The notes below the pieces were generated by a model that saw only the letters and a list, made by a program, of their open reading frames with translations, was not told where the DNA came from and searched no databases. The position numbers were made by a program, and so were the translations under genes. Source: an uncultured Oscillibacter sp. (GTDB lineage Bacteria; Bacillota; Clostridia; Oscillospirales; Oscillospiraceae). Taken from it: a stretch of 25,829 bases of DNA. Each line of letters starts with the position of its first letter. Within the stretch, counting starts at the first letter, position 1. Location of the stretch: NCBI GenBank assembly GCA_900544105.1, contig UQUC01000024.1, positions 1 through 25,829 of the forward strand. Direction: 5' to 3'. Positions 6,980 through 14,271 of the stretch are shown here, piece by piece.

Positions 6980-7030
6980 AAAAAAAATCAAAGCGAACCA
7001 AACCGCCTAATGCGGCTGTGTTCGCTTTGA
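6980..7030 (-). terminator. Leader terminator, probable GlpP antitermination target
   Basis: A perfect 11-bp stem (6988-6998 with 7020-7030, TCAAAGCGAAC/GTTCGCTTTGA) plus an inner CCGC/GCGG stem. Eight T residues follow on the minus strand. It sits between the promoter at 7076-7104 and the dehydrogenase start codon. In Bacillus, GlpP plus glycerol-3-phosphate allows read-through of such leader terminators in glp operons; glpP is the adjacent gene here. A CTGCTGA/TCAGCAG pair flanks the terminator and may form an alternative structure. Confidence 0.85.
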
Positions 7031-7075
7031 CTCAACTTTCTCAGCAGAAATATGCAGTTTTTAGTCTCTACTTGG

Positions 7076-7104
7076 ACTATATCACAGTCCTTTCTGAAAA
7101 GCAA
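7076..7104 (-). promoter_or_regulatory. Promoter of the glp-type dehydrogenase operon
   Basis: -35 TTGCTT (7099-7104) and -10 TATAGT (7076-7081), 17-base spacer, minus strand. It lies between glpP and the leader terminator, so the dehydrogenase genes can be transcribed separately from glpP. Confidence 0.8.
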
Positions 7105-7147
7105 GGACTTTTTTGAGCTGTACAAGCCGGATTCATATTAGGCGCCT

Positions 7148-7720
7148 TTATGCCTCCCACAATTCCTCACTGGTGGTAGAGACCGCAACGGCTCCGGCTG
7201 CAAGAGCGCCGCATACATCCCGCTTATCCGTCAACAGCCCGCTGGCAATCAGTGGCTGCGTCACCCGCTGAGACAGACGCCGGATCACATCCGGCATTGC
7301 CCCCGGCAAAATGTCGATCACATCCGCATGGGAACTCTGGCGCACCACATTTTCAAAGGAAATGGAATCCAGCAGGAAAAAACGCTGCACCGTGATCAGT
7401 CCCAGTTCTTTCGCGTGATGGATGAGATTGGGTCTGGTGGAGATGATCCCATCCGCTTTTGTAGCCTCCGCCAGAAAATCCACGGCGATCTCCCCCCGGT
7501 TGCTCAGTCCCTCAATCAGATCCGCATGGACAAAGGCCAGCTTGCCTGCTGCCCTGATCCGCTTTACGATCTGCCCGATGTCCAGGATCGTCCCATACAA
7601 AATAAACACGGCAGCACATTCCGATCTCAGGGCATGGGCAAGTCCCATGTCGTTTTTTACAGCCGCAATCACCGGAGCCTCCTGAATCGCTTCTTCAAAC
7701 ACCGCCTGTCTGCCTTTCAT
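7148..7720 (-). CDS. glpP: Glycerol-3-phosphate-responsive antiterminator GlpP
   Basis: 190 residues. Family landmarks include APVIAAVKNDMGLAHALRSE near the start, then FILYGTILDIGQIVKRIRAAGK, FVHADLIEGLSNRGEIAVDFL, DGIISTRPNLIHHAKELGL and IDILPGAMPDVIRRLSQR, with PLIASGLLTDKRDVCGALAAGA at the end. GlpP is a TIM-barrel RNA-binding regulator that binds leader mRNA when glycerol-3-phosphate is present. The start chosen is the ATG at 7718-7720, because GGAGG lies seven bases upstream; an in-frame upstream ATG lacks this. Its downstream neighbour has the expected terminator leader. Divergent to it is the phosphodiester operon that would generate glycerol-3-phosphate. Confidence 0.93.
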   Translation of the reverse strand: MKGRQAVFEEAIQEAPVIAAVKNDMGLAHALRSECAAVFILYGTILDIGQIVKRIRAAGKLAFVHADLIEGLSNRGEIAVDFLAEATKADGIISTRPNLIHHAKELGLITVQRFFLLDSISFENVVRQSSHADVIDILPGAMPDVIRRLSQRVTQPLIASGLLTDKRDVCGALAAGAVAVSTTSEELWEA

Positions 7721-7814
7721 AAACTGCCCTCCCATAGTGCGTCTGTCTCTCATACATACTAAGAAACATCATCATGAAACGATAGATCATCAGAGATTAT
7801 TCTTCTCTCCCGCA

Positions 7815-7843
7815 TTATAGTAAATCCTCTGGCATTTCACAAG
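7815..7843 (-). promoter_or_regulatory. Promoter of glpP
   Basis: -35 TTGTGA (7838-7843) and consensus -10 TATAAT (7815-7820) with a 17-base spacer on the minus strand, about 90 bases upstream of the glpP start. Between here and 8046 I see no gene: only an isolated extended -10-like TGGTACAAT near 7890 on the plus strand and a 65-codon open frame without an SD. Confidence 0.8.
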
Positions 7844-8046
7844 CGAATCCGTTCATTTTCTAAAATGTAAGTTTTTGCTGTGATTATGGTACAATTTTGT
7901 CGCGCCCATTTTTCTTATTCTGCAAGCGCGTCGGCGCTCCCGGAAAAACGCAGGTTGACAGGCGTCACACTTGGACGCAACAGCCAAAATCCCCTCGCAG
8001 AATCTGTGCGATTTGAACGAAAAGAATACAAATTAGCAAAACGCAC

Positions 8047-8075
8047 TTGTCACTTCGCCAAAAAAGGAGTAAAAT
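8047..8075 (+). promoter_or_regulatory. Promoter of the phosphodiester/ABC importer operon
   Basis: -35 TTGTCA (8047-8052) and -10 TAAAAT (8070-8075), 17-base spacer. The start would be near 8082, giving a leader of about 176 nt before the first gene. It is divergent from the glpP promoter. Confidence 0.75.
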
Positions 8076-8081
8076 GAAGGC

Positions 8082-8233
8082 AACTTCAAAGGGTTGCTGA
8101 AGAGATTGAGAGCTGGGGCAACAGAACAAGTTTTCTCCCGGAATCGAGAGACTTGTTCATGTTGTACTTGGCTTTTTTCTTTGCACCTTTGCTGATTTCA
8201 CAGCAGAGCCGGGGGCGCTCTCTCCCCGTTTCT
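8082..8233 (+). promoter_or_regulatory. Structured 5' leader of the plus-strand operon
   Basis: Contains a hairpin with 8-bp arms, GAACAAGT (8124-8131) and ACTTGTTC (8151-8158), then a T6 run a short distance downstream at about 8170-8176. Three mutually pairable GCAAC/GTTGC segments near 8081, 8094 and 8118 could form alternatives. The segment GCTGAAGAGATTGAG resembles GCTGAGAAAGTTGAG in the glp-type leader. This may be a second antitermination leader, but the terminator is not clean, so the role is unproven. Confidence 0.4.
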
Positions 8234-8261
8234 GCATTCCATGCAAGGAGTGATGGAATGC
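8234..8261 (+). promoter_or_regulatory. Hairpin masking the SD and start codon of the GDPD gene
   Basis: A perfect 9-bp inverted repeat, GCATTCCAT (8234-8242) and ATGGAATGC (8253-8261). The ten-base loop contains the AAGGAG ribosome binding site and the right arm contains the ATG start at 8258. Folding would block initiation. Confidence 0.7.
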
Positions 8262-8920
8262 ACACAATGATCACGGCCCACTCAGGTTGCGAAGGTAGGC
8301 CGGACAATTCTCTGGAATATGTTCAATACGCTCTGCACTGCGGTGCGGACGCATTGGAAGTGGATGTACATCCTAAGGATGACGGCTTTTACATCAGCCA
8401 TGATCCATCCGATGGCGCACATCCTGATCTGAAAGATGTGTTTTCTCTGATTCGCGGCAGCGGCGTAAAGGTCAACTGCGATCTCAAGCATCCCGGCATC
8501 GAACACGCAGTCCTAACATTGGCGCAAGCCTGCGGTGTGGACGAACAGTTGATTTTTTCCGGCTCCGTCTCCCTTGAAGCTATACAGGATCCCGCGATCC
8601 GGTGCCGCACGTTTTGGAATATTGAAAATGCCATGCCTGCGCTTTATGCGCAGTGCGAGGCTGGTATTCCGCTTACAGAAGAACAGATTCGCGCCGCCAT
8701 TTCCCTCTATCGACGCTGCGGCGTGCAGATCGTCAATCTTTATTACGGCCTGTGCACACAGGAGCGCATTGCGCTCCTGCGTGAAAACGGGATCCTCGCC
8801 TCCGTGTGGACTGTAAATGACGTGTCTTGTGCCCGGCAGTTTCTGGACGCCGGTGTATACAACATCACCACGCGGCAGCCAGTTATGGTTTGCGGACTGC
8901 GAAAGGAAACCGGCGTATGA
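8258..8920 (+). CDS. Divergent glycerophosphodiester phosphodiesterase (GDPD family)
   Basis: 220 residues, a single TIM-barrel GDPD domain with no signal peptide, so probably cytoplasmic. The N-terminus reads MITAHSGCEGRPDNSLEYVQ, then GADALEVDVHPKDDGFYISHDP, NCDLKHP, and a late ASVWTVND and GVYNITTRQP. These match the order of GDPD motifs, but the usual His-Arg pair is His-Ser here and the usual PEN is PDN, while ExD and the second His-Asp are kept. The family cleaves glycerophosphodiesters to glycerol-3-phosphate plus an alcohol. The start is the ATG at 8258, with AAGGAG seven bases upstream. First gene of the operon; its stop overlaps the next start (ATGA). The substrate may differ from the classic ones. 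Confidence 0.85.
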   Translation: MHTMITAHSGCEGRPDNSLEYVQYALHCGADALEVDVHPKDDGFYISHDPSDGAHPDLKDVFSLIRGSGVKVNCDLKHPGIEHAVLTLAQACGVDEQLIFSGSVSLEAIQDPAIRCRTFWNIENAMPALYAQCEAGIPLTEEQIRAAISLYRRCGVQIVNLYYGLCTQERIALLRENGILASVWTVNDVSCARQFLDAGVYNITTRQPVMVCGLRKETGV

Positions 8921-9735
8921 ATCAAACATCTTCCCGGCGGATTCTCCTGCTGGCCCCCCATCAGGATGACGAGTGTCTGCAAACTGCCGGTATTATCTAT
9001 CAAGCCGCTCACTCCGGCGCCCATGTAAGCGTGTGCTTCGCTACAAACGGTGAATACGCTTCCGAGGCAGATGCCGCAGTCAGAGCTGCGGAAAGCCGAA
9101 GTGTACTGGCCGCTTTAGGCGTCCCTGCGGAGCAGATCTATTTCTTGGGGTATCCCGATACCGGTATGCCTTACGAAGAAAGCTTTCTCCGCCGGTTATA
9201 TGACGGCTGCAGGGTATCCGCCTCCCGTTGGGGGAGAACAGAAACCTGGCGGCCTGACGGACAGGATTTTCACTTCATGCGCAGCGGCTGTCACGGTACT
9301 TATACCGCCGCAAGCGTTCTGCGGGATCTTTCCGATGTGTTAGCGCTGGTCAATCCGAATACCGTCTACGTTACAGCCCCCGGCGACTGCCACGGCGATC
9401 ATGACGCCTTGGGCCGTTTTACGACGCAGGCCGTTGCCGCCATGGAAAATCCTCCTGCTTTGTATTATTATCTGATTCACGCAGACCGGACAGATATCTG
9501 GCCAGAGCGGGACGCTGAATGGTTCCGCTTGCCGCCCATGGCGGCGGATCATCCGCTTTTACGGTGCGCCGCGGAGCGCCGTCCGCTGCCGGATGGTTTT
9601 CCACCCGCGGAAAAATACAGCTTGATTCAAAGCTATACTTCACAGGATCCAGCAGCCTATAACGGATATCTGCTGGCCTTTGCCAAAAACGATGAGCTCG
9701 TCTTTCGGGTCGAAAGACTTCCCTCTCGAACGTGA
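8917..9735 (+). CDS. PIG-L/LmbE family deacetylase
   Basis: 272 residues. The N-terminal zinc motif is LLAPHQDDECLQTAG, corresponding to the family PHxDDE, and the third metal ligand is in CHGDHDALG. FATNGEYASEADAAVRAAES and LGVPAEQIYFLGYPDTG are further family segments. PIG-L enzymes remove N-acetyl groups from GlcNAc-linked compounds such as GlcNAc-phosphatidylinositol, GlcNAc-inositol or GlcNAc-malate. The ATG overlaps the GDPD stop codon, so translation is probably coupled. Lacking a signal peptide, it probably acts on an imported substrate. The specific substrate cannot be deduced, but pairing with a GDPD suggests an acetylated amino-sugar head group. Confidence 0.88.
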   Translation: MNQTSSRRILLLAPHQDDECLQTAGIIYQAAHSGAHVSVCFATNGEYASEADAAVRAAESRSVLAALGVPAEQIYFLGYPDTGMPYEESFLRRLYDGCRVSASRWGRTETWRPDGQDFHFMRSGCHGTYTAASVLRDLSDVLALVNPNTVYVTAPGDCHGDHDALGRFTTQAVAAMENPPALYYYLIHADRTDIWPERDAEWFRLPPMAADHPLLRCAAERRPLPDGFPPAEKYSLIQSYTSQDPAAYNGYLLAFAKNDELVFRVERLPSRT

Positions 9736-9770
9736 CATTTGCAAAAATTGTGTGAAAAGGGTGGTCGAAG

Positions 9771-10613
9771 GTGTTCAAATATCTAAATCCAAAGCGCTTT
9801 TACTATGCGGTAGGCAAGAAAAAATTCCTGGAATTTATTCTGCTGGCAGTCTTTATGCTGTTCTTTTACGGCCCGCTGATGTACATGTGCATTACAGCTT
9901 TTGGCAACGTATATGAGGTTCCCAATATTTTCCCCACGGAATGGGGCTTTAAATGGTGGAACTTCGTGTTCTCTCAAAAGAGTCTGGTCTCCTCGATCGT
10001 GCAGTCCCTGACCATTGCAGTCATCACCACAGTCTGCTCTATGGTGCTGTGTATCCCGGCGGCTTATTCTCTGGCCCGGTTCCGCTTCCCCGGCAGAAAG
10101 ATTTTCATGCTTTCTTTCCTGCTGACCAATGCGTTTCCAAAACTGGGCATCTACACTTCTATTGGTATTCTCTTCTATAAATACAATCTGATGGGTACAC
10201 TGCTGGGCGTTGTCATTATTCATATGATTAACTCCATGATGTTCATGGTTTGGCTCCCATGCAGCGCCTTTCAAGCCGTTCACAAGCAGCAGGAGGAAGC
10301 CGCTCGGGACGTAGGTGCCGGCCCCATCCGCACCTTCTTCCAGGTGTCCTTCCCCATGGCGATGCCCGGCATTATGGTCGCCACGCTCTATACCTTCCTC
10401 GGTTCCATGGAAGAGGCGCAGGGCACACTGCTGGTTGGCCTTGCCCGCATCAAGACGATGCCCGTAGAGATGTACGGCATTATTCTGGATTATCCCGGTC
10501 AGGCCGGTGCGGTGTTTGCAATTTTGCTGATGATCCCCGCCGCAGTCATGATCTTTGCGATGAAGAAATATATCGGTCCCGAGGCAATTGCCGGCGGTTT
10601 CAAGATGAAGTGA
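9771..10613 (+). CDS. ABC importer permease (binding-protein-dependent, PotC-like)
   Basis: 280 residues with about six TM segments, the first near residues 21-41. The coupling EAA-type loop reads EEAARDVGAGPIRTFFQVSFPM around residue 172. Start is GTG at 9771 with an AGGGTGG ribosome binding site. It shares the operon with an ATPase, a lipoprotein and a second permease, making a complete importer of the spermidine/iron/phosphonate-type or sugar-type class. Position directly after the GDPD and deacetylase genes suggests that it imports their substrate. The transported molecule is inferred, not seen. Confidence 0.9.
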   Translation: MFKYLNPKRFYYAVGKKKFLEFILLAVFMLFFYGPLMYMCITAFGNVYEVPNIFPTEWGFKWWNFVFSQKSLVSSIVQSLTIAVITTVCSMVLCIPAAYSLARFRFPGRKIFMLSFLLTNAFPKLGIYTSIGILFYKYNLMGTLLGVVIIHMINSMMFMVWLPCSAFQAVHKQQEEAARDVGAGPIRTFFQVSFPMAMPGIMVATLYTFLGSMEEAQGTLLVGLARIKTMPVEMYGIILDYPGQAGAVFAILLMIPAAVMIFAMKKYIGPEAIAGGFKMK

Positions 10614-10629
10614 TTGAGAGGAATGGAAA

Positions 10630-11592
10630 ATGGCTGAACGGAGTTTAAAACTGGAAATCCGTGATATGACAAAGCGCTATGACAACGGTGATGGCGTCGA
10701 ACATATCAATCTGAAAATTTATGAAGGCGAGATCGTCACCATGCTGGGGCCATCCGGCTGCGGAAAGTCCACCATTCTGCGGACCATCGGCGGTTTTCTG
10801 GATGTCACTGACGGCGACATTCTGATCGACAATGAGTCTATCGTGAAACTGCCGCCGGAAAAGCGGCCGACCGCCATGGTATTCCAGAGCTACAACCTGT
10901 GGACCCACATGACGGTATATGAAAATCTGGCTTTCGGCCTGAAGCTGCGCAAGATCCCCAAGGATCAGATCAGGGCCGATATTGATAAGCACCTAAAGCT
11001 CGTAAGCATGTCCGGCTTCGAAAAGAAGTATCCCACTCAGCTTTCCGGCGGCCAGCAGCAGCGCATCGCAATTGCCCGTTCCCTGCTGCTCAAGCCCTCC
11101 GTACTGCTGTTGGATGAGCCGTTCTCTGCTTTGGACGCCAAAATCCGCCAGCAGATGCGCGAAGAGTTGAAGAAGATTCAGGCCGAACTGGGCATTACCG
11201 TGGTATTCGTGACCCACGATCAGGAAGAGGCCATGGCCCTGTCCCACCGCATCGTGGTCATGAACAAGGGCAAATTTGAACAGGTAGGCACTCCTACGGA
11301 GATCTACGATAACCCCGCAACCAAGTATGTGGCATCCTTTATTGGCGAAATGAACTTCGTCGAAAAGGACGGAAAGACCATTGCCGTCCGTCCCGAGGAT
11401 GTCGCCATCACCAGTGAGCCTGCGGATATCCAGGGTTGCGTGCGGACCATCATGGTTCTGGGACATTACGTGGAGGTCAACGTCCAGTGCGGAGACCTCG
11501 TTGTCAAATGTTTCGTGGACCGCGATCAGTCTGAGCGTCTCAACCCCGGAGACCCCGTGAACCTCAAATTCCTCAAAACGCATATTTTTTAA
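10630..11592 (+). CDS. ABC importer ATP-binding protein
   Basis: 320 residues. Walker A GPSGCGKST is at 40-48, the Q-loop in MVFQSYNL near 86, signature LSGGQQQR from 138, Walker B LLLDEP at 159-164 and the H-loop His in VTHDQEEA near 196. A C-terminal TOBE-like region (about 245-320) starts after the conserved FIGEMNF segment and contains VRPEDV. It energises the permeases at 9771 and 12820. The start ATG follows GAGAGGAATGG. Operon spacing to the upstream permease is 16 bp. Closest in architecture to PotA/FbpC/UgpC-class ATPases. Confidence 0.95.
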   Translation: MAERSLKLEIRDMTKRYDNGDGVEHINLKIYEGEIVTMLGPSGCGKSTILRTIGGFLDVTDGDILIDNESIVKLPPEKRPTAMVFQSYNLWTHMTVYENLAFGLKLRKIPKDQIRADIDKHLKLVSMSGFEKKYPTQLSGGQQQRIAIARSLLLKPSVLLLDEPFSALDAKIRQQMREELKKIQAELGITVVFVTHDQEEAMALSHRIVVMNKGKFEQVGTPTEIYDNPATKYVASFIGEMNFVEKDGKTIAVRPEDVAITSEPADIQGCVRTIMVLGHYVEVNVQCGDLVVKCFVDRDQSERLNPGDPVNLKFLKTHIF

Positions 11593-11610
11593 TTGAAAGG
11601 AAGAAGCAAA

Positions 11611-12786
11611 ATGAAAATGAAGCGCATCTTAGCCACCGCGCTGGCCGTCATGATGGCAATGTCCCTTGCTGCCTGCGGTCAGAAATCCGAGCAGTCCGCC
11701 AACTCCGGCAGTGACACAAAGAGCACTACCATTCATCTCTGGGCCACTGGTTCCGACAACGTCCGTCAGGTTTATGAGGCGCTGTCCGCCGATTTCAATG
11801 GCAACGCCGAAGCCAATCAGGGTTATCAGGTGGAATTGAACTTCCTGCTCTCCGGCACTGGTGGTCAGGGCATGCCCGATATGCTGGCTGCTGCCTGCAA
11901 GTCCAACCAGACCAACACCGAGTATGATCTGGTGGATCTGGGCGGCGACGATCTTTCCAAGGTTGTTTCTCTGGTCGGCACAGACGGCTTCATGAAGCTG
12001 GATAAATCCAAGATCCCCAATTCTTCCCGGGTCAGAGCTGAATCTGCTGACGCCGCCGAGTTCTGCCAGCCTTATCGCGGCACCACCGTGGTTCTGGCCT
12101 ACAACTCTCAGAATGTAACTGAAGTTCCCACCACCGCCGAAGAACTGTATCAGTGGATCAAGGATCATCCCGGCCGTTTCGCTTATAACGTGCCTGGCAC
12201 CGGCGGCGCTGGTGACTCTTTTGTCCGCACCACCGTCTATAACTGCATTGACGATCAGGAAGCCATGACCTCTGATGACCCCAAGTGGATGGATCAGTGG
12301 GACGAAGGCTTTGCCAAGCTGGCTGAGCTGCATCCGTATATGTATAAGTCCGGCGGCAGCATCGTCTATCCCAACAAGAACCAGGGCGCTCTGGATCTGC
12401 TGTCTCAGGGCGAGATCGACATGTGCCCCATGTGGGCGGATATGCTGCTGAGCCAGCGTGCCGCCGGCACTGTTCCCGCTTACATCAAGATGGCCACCAT
12501 TCAGCCCTCCTTCACTGGCGCTGTGCAGAGCCTGCTGATTCCCAATTTTGGTTCCAACCCTGATGGCGCCTATGTTTTCATCGACTACATGCTTTCCGAT
12601 ACCGCCCAGCAGATCCTGGTCAAGGAAATGGCCGCTATTCCTCTGGTGGACGTCAGCGGTATGGATATGACCGGCTACGAAGATCTGAAGGATCTAGATG
12701 TGGGCAGCTTCCGCACGCTGTCTATCGGCGATCTGGGTACCAACTTTAACGAGCGCTGGGATAACGAGATTGGTTCTCTCGGCTAA
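11611..12786 (+). CDS. ABC importer substrate-binding lipoprotein
   Basis: 391 residues. The signal peptide is about 22 residues with a lipobox LAAC, so the mature protein would be lipid-anchored through Cys and exposed outside the membrane. A Ser/Gly/Asn linker follows, then an alpha/beta periplasmic-binding fold beginning TTIHLWATGSDNVRQVYEAL. The start is the ATG at 11611 with AAAGGAAG upstream; an in-frame ATT or earlier codon has no support. It resembles spermidine/putrescine- or YnjB-type binding proteins more than classic UgpB, but this is an impression from motifs. Its ligand would define the operon. Confidence 0.9.
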   Translation: MKMKRILATALAVMMAMSLAACGQKSEQSANSGSDTKSTTIHLWATGSDNVRQVYEALSADFNGNAEANQGYQVELNFLLSGTGGQGMPDMLAAACKSNQTNTEYDLVDLGGDDLSKVVSLVGTDGFMKLDKSKIPNSSRVRAESADAAEFCQPYRGTTVVLAYNSQNVTEVPTTAEELYQWIKDHPGRFAYNVPGTGGAGDSFVRTTVYNCIDDQEAMTSDDPKWMDQWDEGFAKLAELHPYMYKSGGSIVYPNKNQGALDLLSQGEIDMCPMWADMLLSQRAAGTVPAYIKMATIQPSFTGAVQSLLIPNFGSNPDGAYVFIDYMLSDTAQQILVKEMAAIPLVDVSGMDMTGYEDLKDLDVGSFRTLSIGDLGTNFNERWDNEIGSLG

Positions 12787-12819
12787 ACTCTGATTTTGAA
12801 AGTGTCCGAGGTGTAAAGA

Positions 12820-13665
12820 ATGAGCAAGAAACTAAAACAGATGTTGGCTGCTTATGGATTGGTACTGCCGTCCTTCCTGACGGTCATGCTGGTAGTAGCC
12901 TGGCCAATCCTGACGGCCATTAAGACCAGCTTTACAGACCCGGACACCGGCGGTTTTACCTTCGATAACTACAAATACTTTTTTGAAACACCGCGTGAAC
13001 TGACCAATATCCTCTTCACACTGGGTATTGTGTTCCTCACCGTGGCATTAGCCATCGTTCTGGCTTATCTGCTGGCGCTGTATCTGCGGTTTGTCAAGTC
13101 CAAGGTTTCCCGGCTGATTGGCAACCTCTACCTGCTGCCTCGTTTTGTGCCCAGCATGGTGGCGGTGTACGCCATGATCACCGTGGTTCGCGATTCCGGT
13201 CTGCTCAACCGTATTTCTCAACTCTTCGGCGGCGATTTTAAGCCGGGTATGATGTACCACGCCAGCGGACTTGTGACCATGAACATGTGGTTCAACATCC
13301 CCTTCGCTGCGTTGATGATCACGGCGGGTCTGGGAGCGATCCCCGACTCCATGATTGAAAGCGCTCGGGATGTGGGTGCCAGCAAACTGCGGGTGCTCCG
13401 AAGCATGATCCTTCCTCTTTCCATGAAGGACGTGGTCATTGCAGCAACATTCGTGTTCATGTCCAACGTCGGTTCGTTTACCACGCCGTATTTGATGGGC
13501 GGCAACTATCCCAAGATGCTGGGCATTGTGCTGTTCGATCAGTTCAACAAGTATTTGCGCTATGAGCGGGCGGCCGCCATGTCGTTTATCATCTTCCTCA
13601 TTTGCTCTGTTTCCGCCGGTGTATATATCTACACCAACCTGCGCGAAAAAGAGTGGGAGAAATAA
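12820..13665 (+). CDS. ABC importer permease (PotB-like)
   Basis: 281 residues, about six TM helices, starting with MSKKLKQMLAAYGLVLPSFL and a TM segment near residues 11-31. The cytoplasmic coupling loop reads ESARDVGASKLRVLRSMILPLS near residue 185. Paired with the permease at 9771 to form a heterodimeric channel. ATG at 12820 lies 33 bp after the binding-protein stop, with GAGGTG upstream. A terminator-like hairpin follows immediately at 13676. Confidence 0.92.
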   Translation: MSKKLKQMLAAYGLVLPSFLTVMLVVAWPILTAIKTSFTDPDTGGFTFDNYKYFFETPRELTNILFTLGIVFLTVALAIVLAYLLALYLRFVKSKVSRLIGNLYLLPRFVPSMVAVYAMITVVRDSGLLNRISQLFGGDFKPGMMYHASGLVTMNMWFNIPFAALMITAGLGAIPDSMIESARDVGASKLRVLRSMILPLSMKDVVIAATFVFMSNVGSFTTPYLMGGNYPKMLGIVLFDQFNKYLRYERAAAMSFIIFLICSVSAGVYIYTNLREKEWEK

Positions 13666-13675
13666 CGTCTGCCTT

Positions 13676-13714
13676 ACAGGGAGGAGCTCATAGGAGTCTC
13701 CTCCCTGTATTTTT
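13676..13714 (+). terminator. Intra-operon terminator/attenuator
   Basis: A perfect 11-bp stem, ACAGGGAGGAG (13676-13686) with CTCCTCCCTGT (13698-13708), followed by ATTTTT. It separates the importer genes from the catabolic genes and would reduce downstream expression unless read through. No promoter was found between it and 13783. Confidence 0.75.
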
Positions 13715-13782
13715 CCGGGAAGCCTATCCGCCGCGCCGGCTTCCTTTCTCCATCCGGTACGCTAAAAACAGGAGGAAAAACT

Positions 13783-14271
13783 GTGGAATTACTACTTGAC
13801 CAGACATTCGCCTTTACTCTGGCGGATGTCCGCAAAAACATTCTGGTTCCTTTCCGCGTTGACCGGGATTTCGATCATCTGGCTATTTGCCTGCACTACG
13901 GGCCTAAGGCCATTCGAGATCCCGAGATCATTATGCCGCAGATCCGTAAGTGTGTGAAAACATACTTTCCCGCCGGCTATCAGCTGACAGAAGCGGATAT
14001 GCAGGAATACCAGGAGCTTTTCAACTTTGTAACGCTTTCTCTGGATAAAAACGGCGAATATGTGGGCTGTGCCCACCGTCATCCGCCACAGCAGATACTG
14101 ACAATTTCCGCAAGCGGCTCCAGTTGGGGCTTCGCCCCCACAGCAGCTTCCGCAGGAGACTGGCGGGCAGTGCTGCATGTACAGGCCGTGGTAGTCGGCA
14201 CGGTAGACTACCACTTGAGAATTTACGGAATGGAACGAGGTGAGCAGGATGCTGAAATACCGTCCCTTTGA
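13783..14271 (+). CDS. CehA/McbA-type N-terminal beta-sandwich domain protein
   Basis: 162 residues starting at GTG 13783 with AGGAGG eight bases upstream. The second half reads FNFVTLSLDKNGEYVGCAHR, then ISASGSSWGFAP, AGDWRAVLHVQAVVVG and VDYHLRIYG. From memory this matches the N-terminal domain of CehA/McbA-family metallohydrolases, where a beta-sandwich precedes the PHP domain in one polypeptide. Here the PHP part is the next ORF, in the +1 frame, overlapping by 23 bp. So this is probably half of a two-piece enzyme, or the result of a frameshift. No catalytic motif is seen in it. Confidence 0.65.
   Translation: MELLLDQTFAFTLADVRKNILVPFRVDRDFDHLAICLHYGPKAIRDPEIIMPQIRKCVKTYFPAGYQLTEADMQEYQELFNFVTLSLDKNGEYVGCAHRHPPQQILTISASGSSWGFAPTAASAGDWRAVLHVQAVVVGTVDYHLRIYGMERGEQDAEIPSL

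Noticed and set aside
7880..8077. Plus-strand 65-codon frame ending near the operon promoter
   Set aside because: No SD, and its end overlaps the promoter at 8047-8075. The peptide (ending in LAKRTCHFAKKGVK) resembles short spurious ORFs I associate with intergenic repeats, but this is only an impression.
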